DNA from: Mariniflexile sp044335535 | GTDB lineage: Bacteria; Bacteroidota; Bacteroidia; Flavobacteriales; Flavobacteriaceae | Direction of reading: 5' to 3' | DNA: 64,000 nucleotides | Assembly: GCF_044335535.1 (NCBI RefSeq) | Contig: NZ_JBIQVZ010000001.1 | Span: 1,116,001-1,180,000 of the forward strand | In this document: in pieces, positions 62,187-64,000 of the stretch | Position numbering within the stretch: position 1 is the stretch's first letter | Layout: each line of letters opens with the position of its first letter | Position numbers and translations under genes: made by a program | The notes under the pieces: generated by a model | What the model saw: the letters and a program-made list of their open reading frames with translations, nothing else | What the model was told of the DNA's origin: nothing | Database searches by the model: none

Positions 62187-64000
62187 TTATAGCTTAGATT
62201 GAAAAATTTGTGTAGCACCTGGATCGTTATGTTTATCGTGTCTTTTAAATCCAACGACATGAATTCTAACTTTTTCACTAGAAAAAACTGGATTATTGCT
62301 ATACTTATTAAGTAATATAAATTCAATTATAGTATGATTATGGGATTTTCTTTTACTTTTCTTTGGTGAGTTAACACCCATTTCTAAGGTAAAATTAGCT
62401 CTTCCGGATGCATCTAGTTGAATAACAACATCTTGTGGGGCATAAATTATTTGCCCACCATTTAAAGATGCTTTCCACCCGTGAGCTCCATGTTTAATTT
62501 CAATTATTTTACCTCTAACTATATCATTGGGTTTTCCTTGTATTGTAAAACTTGTTTGTTTACGAAACCAGGAGAACTGCCCCGTTATTACTATGTCAGT
62601 TATTTTTGGCACCGCATTATCATCACAAGCATCACCAATACCGTCCCCATCATAATCTGCTTGGTCTGGATTTGGTGTATATGGGCAAACATCAACTGTA
62701 TCTAACCAGCCATCACTATCAGAATCTTCAATAGGAGGAAGTTGACCAATGAGTTCAACAGGTAAATTAGCCCCAGAATCATCAGGAGTAATCAATAAAC
62801 TTGAATGACCCGTATGTGCATATTTGTTTGAAACCACAATACCTCTATCGCCATCTTGATCTACAATATCTTTGTATGCAAAATGTCCTTCAGCCGTATT
62901 CCTGAAATCATAATCCTCAAAATTATCACCACCCATATAGCGGTATTTACTGTTTGATGCTACTGCTGTAGGTAATGTAAAATTATAACCGTACTGTGCA
63001 GAGGAATACCTGTTAAGCGCATCTTTATTCTCAATCTCTGCTCCAAATGGGCTATATTGCGTTACTTCACTGGCAAACGTCCAGTCTTGTGATGCATCGG
63101 TATTTAATTCCCATTGCTCACCGCTCAATGCGTAATAGGGTTTAAATTGTTTAAAGTAGCCCTCTTTTCGAATGTTATTTTTGGAAACATCCGCCCCTTC
63201 TTTCACATTGGTTCGCTCTGTCAAATAAGCATATGATTTTTCTGCACGCCATTCGCCTTTAGCATTGTATAAATAAGGATTGAATAAATATTTTTCTATA
63301 GATAATTCAGCCAATGCATCTTCATTTAAGTTTGCATTAGGAATGAATGGTAAATTGTTTTCGCACTGGCAGTTCCAAAAATCGTTATAAGCAACTGCAC
63401 TGGCATTTACTATTCGTAAATTGGTAGAAGCAGAACCTTCTAAAGCTTGAGAGAAACTTGTAGTATCTATTTTTCCATCAATTAATGTCGTTAATGGGTT
63501 TTTCATCATAGTAACAGATGCCATGTTACCCATTTGTTGGTTACGATACCCAGATCGAACTATTTTGAAGTCCATATCTTCTTGTATTGATGCACCGCCT
63601 TCTCTATTAACCACACCTCCCAAACGATTCATAAGCAATACACCAGAACCGTCATTATTGAATTCTACTATCCAAAGCCGCTTACCATCTTGCGTCATAA
63701 TTTCGTCCCCAAGGGTCAAATAATCATTAGCATATCCTACACCTTGTAATGTGAAGTATTCGCCGTTATATTCTAAAGTACCTTGAAGACCTAAGTTTTT
63801 AGAAGCTTGCCCCATATTATTATAAGCCCAATAAGCAGGGAAATTAAAATTGTAATAGGCGTCGTCAAACTCGTTAATGGTTTTGGTTAGGATAACCTCC
63901 CCGGTTTCGGCATCCCAAGCTTCATTGACTGTGGATACTTTTGAACCAAGATCTGTTGCTATTTTCTCTTTTAAAATAGCCGTCGTGTGAACCACTTTAG
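62187..64000 (-). CDS. Giant RHS-cluster protein with thrombospondin type 3 repeats, N-terminus beyond window
   Basis: The frame is open to the right edge, so only about 604 C-terminal residues are seen. It contains YAHTGHSSLLITPDD, then calcium-binding thrombospondin type 3 repeats (DSDSDGWLDTVDVCPYTPNP and QADYDGDGIGDACDDN, about 170 residues from the end) and a final beta domain. Upstream parts (TLEYNGEYFTLQGVGYANDY, KRLWIVEFNNDGSG) match a type of very large protein that I recall upstream of RHS genes in Flavobacteriia. No sorting domain is visible at the C-terminus. It is followed by the LRR gene after 12 bases. Confidence 0.75.
   Translation of the reverse strand, partial: KVVHTTAILKEKIATDLGSKVSTVNEAWDAETGEVILTKTINEFDDAYYNFNFPAYWAYNNMGQASKNLGLQGTLEYNGEYFTLQGVGYANDYLTLGDEIMTQDGKRLWIVEFNNDGSGVLLMNRLGGVVNREGGASIQEDMDFKIVRSGYRNQQMGNMASVTMMKNPLTTLIDGKIDTTSFSQALEGSASTNLRIVNASAVAYNDFWNCQCENNLPFIPNANLNEDALAELSIEKYLFNPYLYNAKGEWRAEKSYAYLTERTNVKEGADVSKNNIRKEGYFKQFKPYYALSGEQWELNTDASQDWTFASEVTQYSPFGAEIENKDALNRYSSAQYGYNFTLPTAVASNSKYRYMGGDNFEDYDFRNTAEGHFAYKDIVDQDGDRGIVVSNKYAHTGHSSLLITPDDSGANLPVELIGQLPPIEDSDSDGWLDTVDVCPYTPNPDQADYDGDGIGDACDDNAVPKITDIVITGQFSWFRKQTSFTIQGKPNDIVRGKIIEIKHGAHGWKASLNGGQIIYAPQDVVIQLDASGRANFTLEMGVNSPKKSKRKSHNHTIIEFILLNKYSNNPVFSSEKVRIHVVGFKRHDKHNDPGATQIFQSKL

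Overview
The window is low-GC chromosomal DNA from a member of the Bacteroidota, almost certainly family Flavobacteriaceae. Supporting signs are TonB-dependent receptors with carboxypeptidase-regulatory-like N-terminal domains, SCxxx-type lipoproteins, DUF4270, DUF5689, DUF6607 and HmuY proteins, an atpD-atpC pair without other ATP synthase genes beside it, -7 boxes of the form TAnnTTTG and almost no Shine-Dalgarno sequences. No rRNA, tRNA or CRISPR array was recognised.

Layout. Bases 1-4.7 kb hold a DUF5689 lipoprotein (cut by the window edge), a TonB receptor and a divergent secreted nuclease. 4.8-7.5 kb hold a small membrane protein and atpDC. 7.6-12 kb hold a TonB receptor followed by a GDSL-like lipoprotein. 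12.2-18.2 kb hold a housekeeping block (glmS, a DUF4270 lipoprotein, a short starch-synthase-like protein, divergent panC-panD), followed to 24.8 kb by a flippase-like membrane protein, yicC, gmk, nadD, a lipoprotein, gpsA and a small conserved protein. 24.9-31.2 kb is a four-gene RND efflux operon led by a GbsR/MarR regulator. 31.3-38.4 kb hold pheS, an orphan gene, cydAB, cvpA and small conserved genes. 38.5-41.8 kb is a haem-uptake operon (HmuR-like receptor, HmuY, DoxX) divergent from a DUF6607 gene, with an IS4-type insertion sequence directly behind it.

43-64 kb is accessory. It contains a lipoprotein/MORN-repeat pair, a REP-associated tyrosine transposase (RAYT) with its REP hairpins, a truncated transposase remnant, and a large co-directional cluster on the minus strand. 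In transcription order the cluster is: a giant protein ending in thrombospondin type 3 repeats (cut by the right edge), a 1665-residue LRR/Ig/PKD protein whose C-terminus is YD/RHS-like, a LolA-like exported protein, a 3373-residue RHS polymorphic toxin, and a small overlapping gene that is probably its immunity protein. Gaps of 0-12 bases or overlaps indicate one operon. This cluster is the best candidate for an under-described system: an exported multi-protein RHS surface or antagonism module.

Non-coding structure is rich. I found a MITE-like family with 23-bp terminal inverted repeats (three copies), a second palindromic repeat of about 60-75 bp (three copies, each in a 5' leader), three RAYT-type REPs, a terminator split by REP-like DNA, a decayed pectate-lyase remnant, and a Fur-box-like palindrome over the haem receptor start codon. 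All functional names come from reading the protein sequences; no database search was run.
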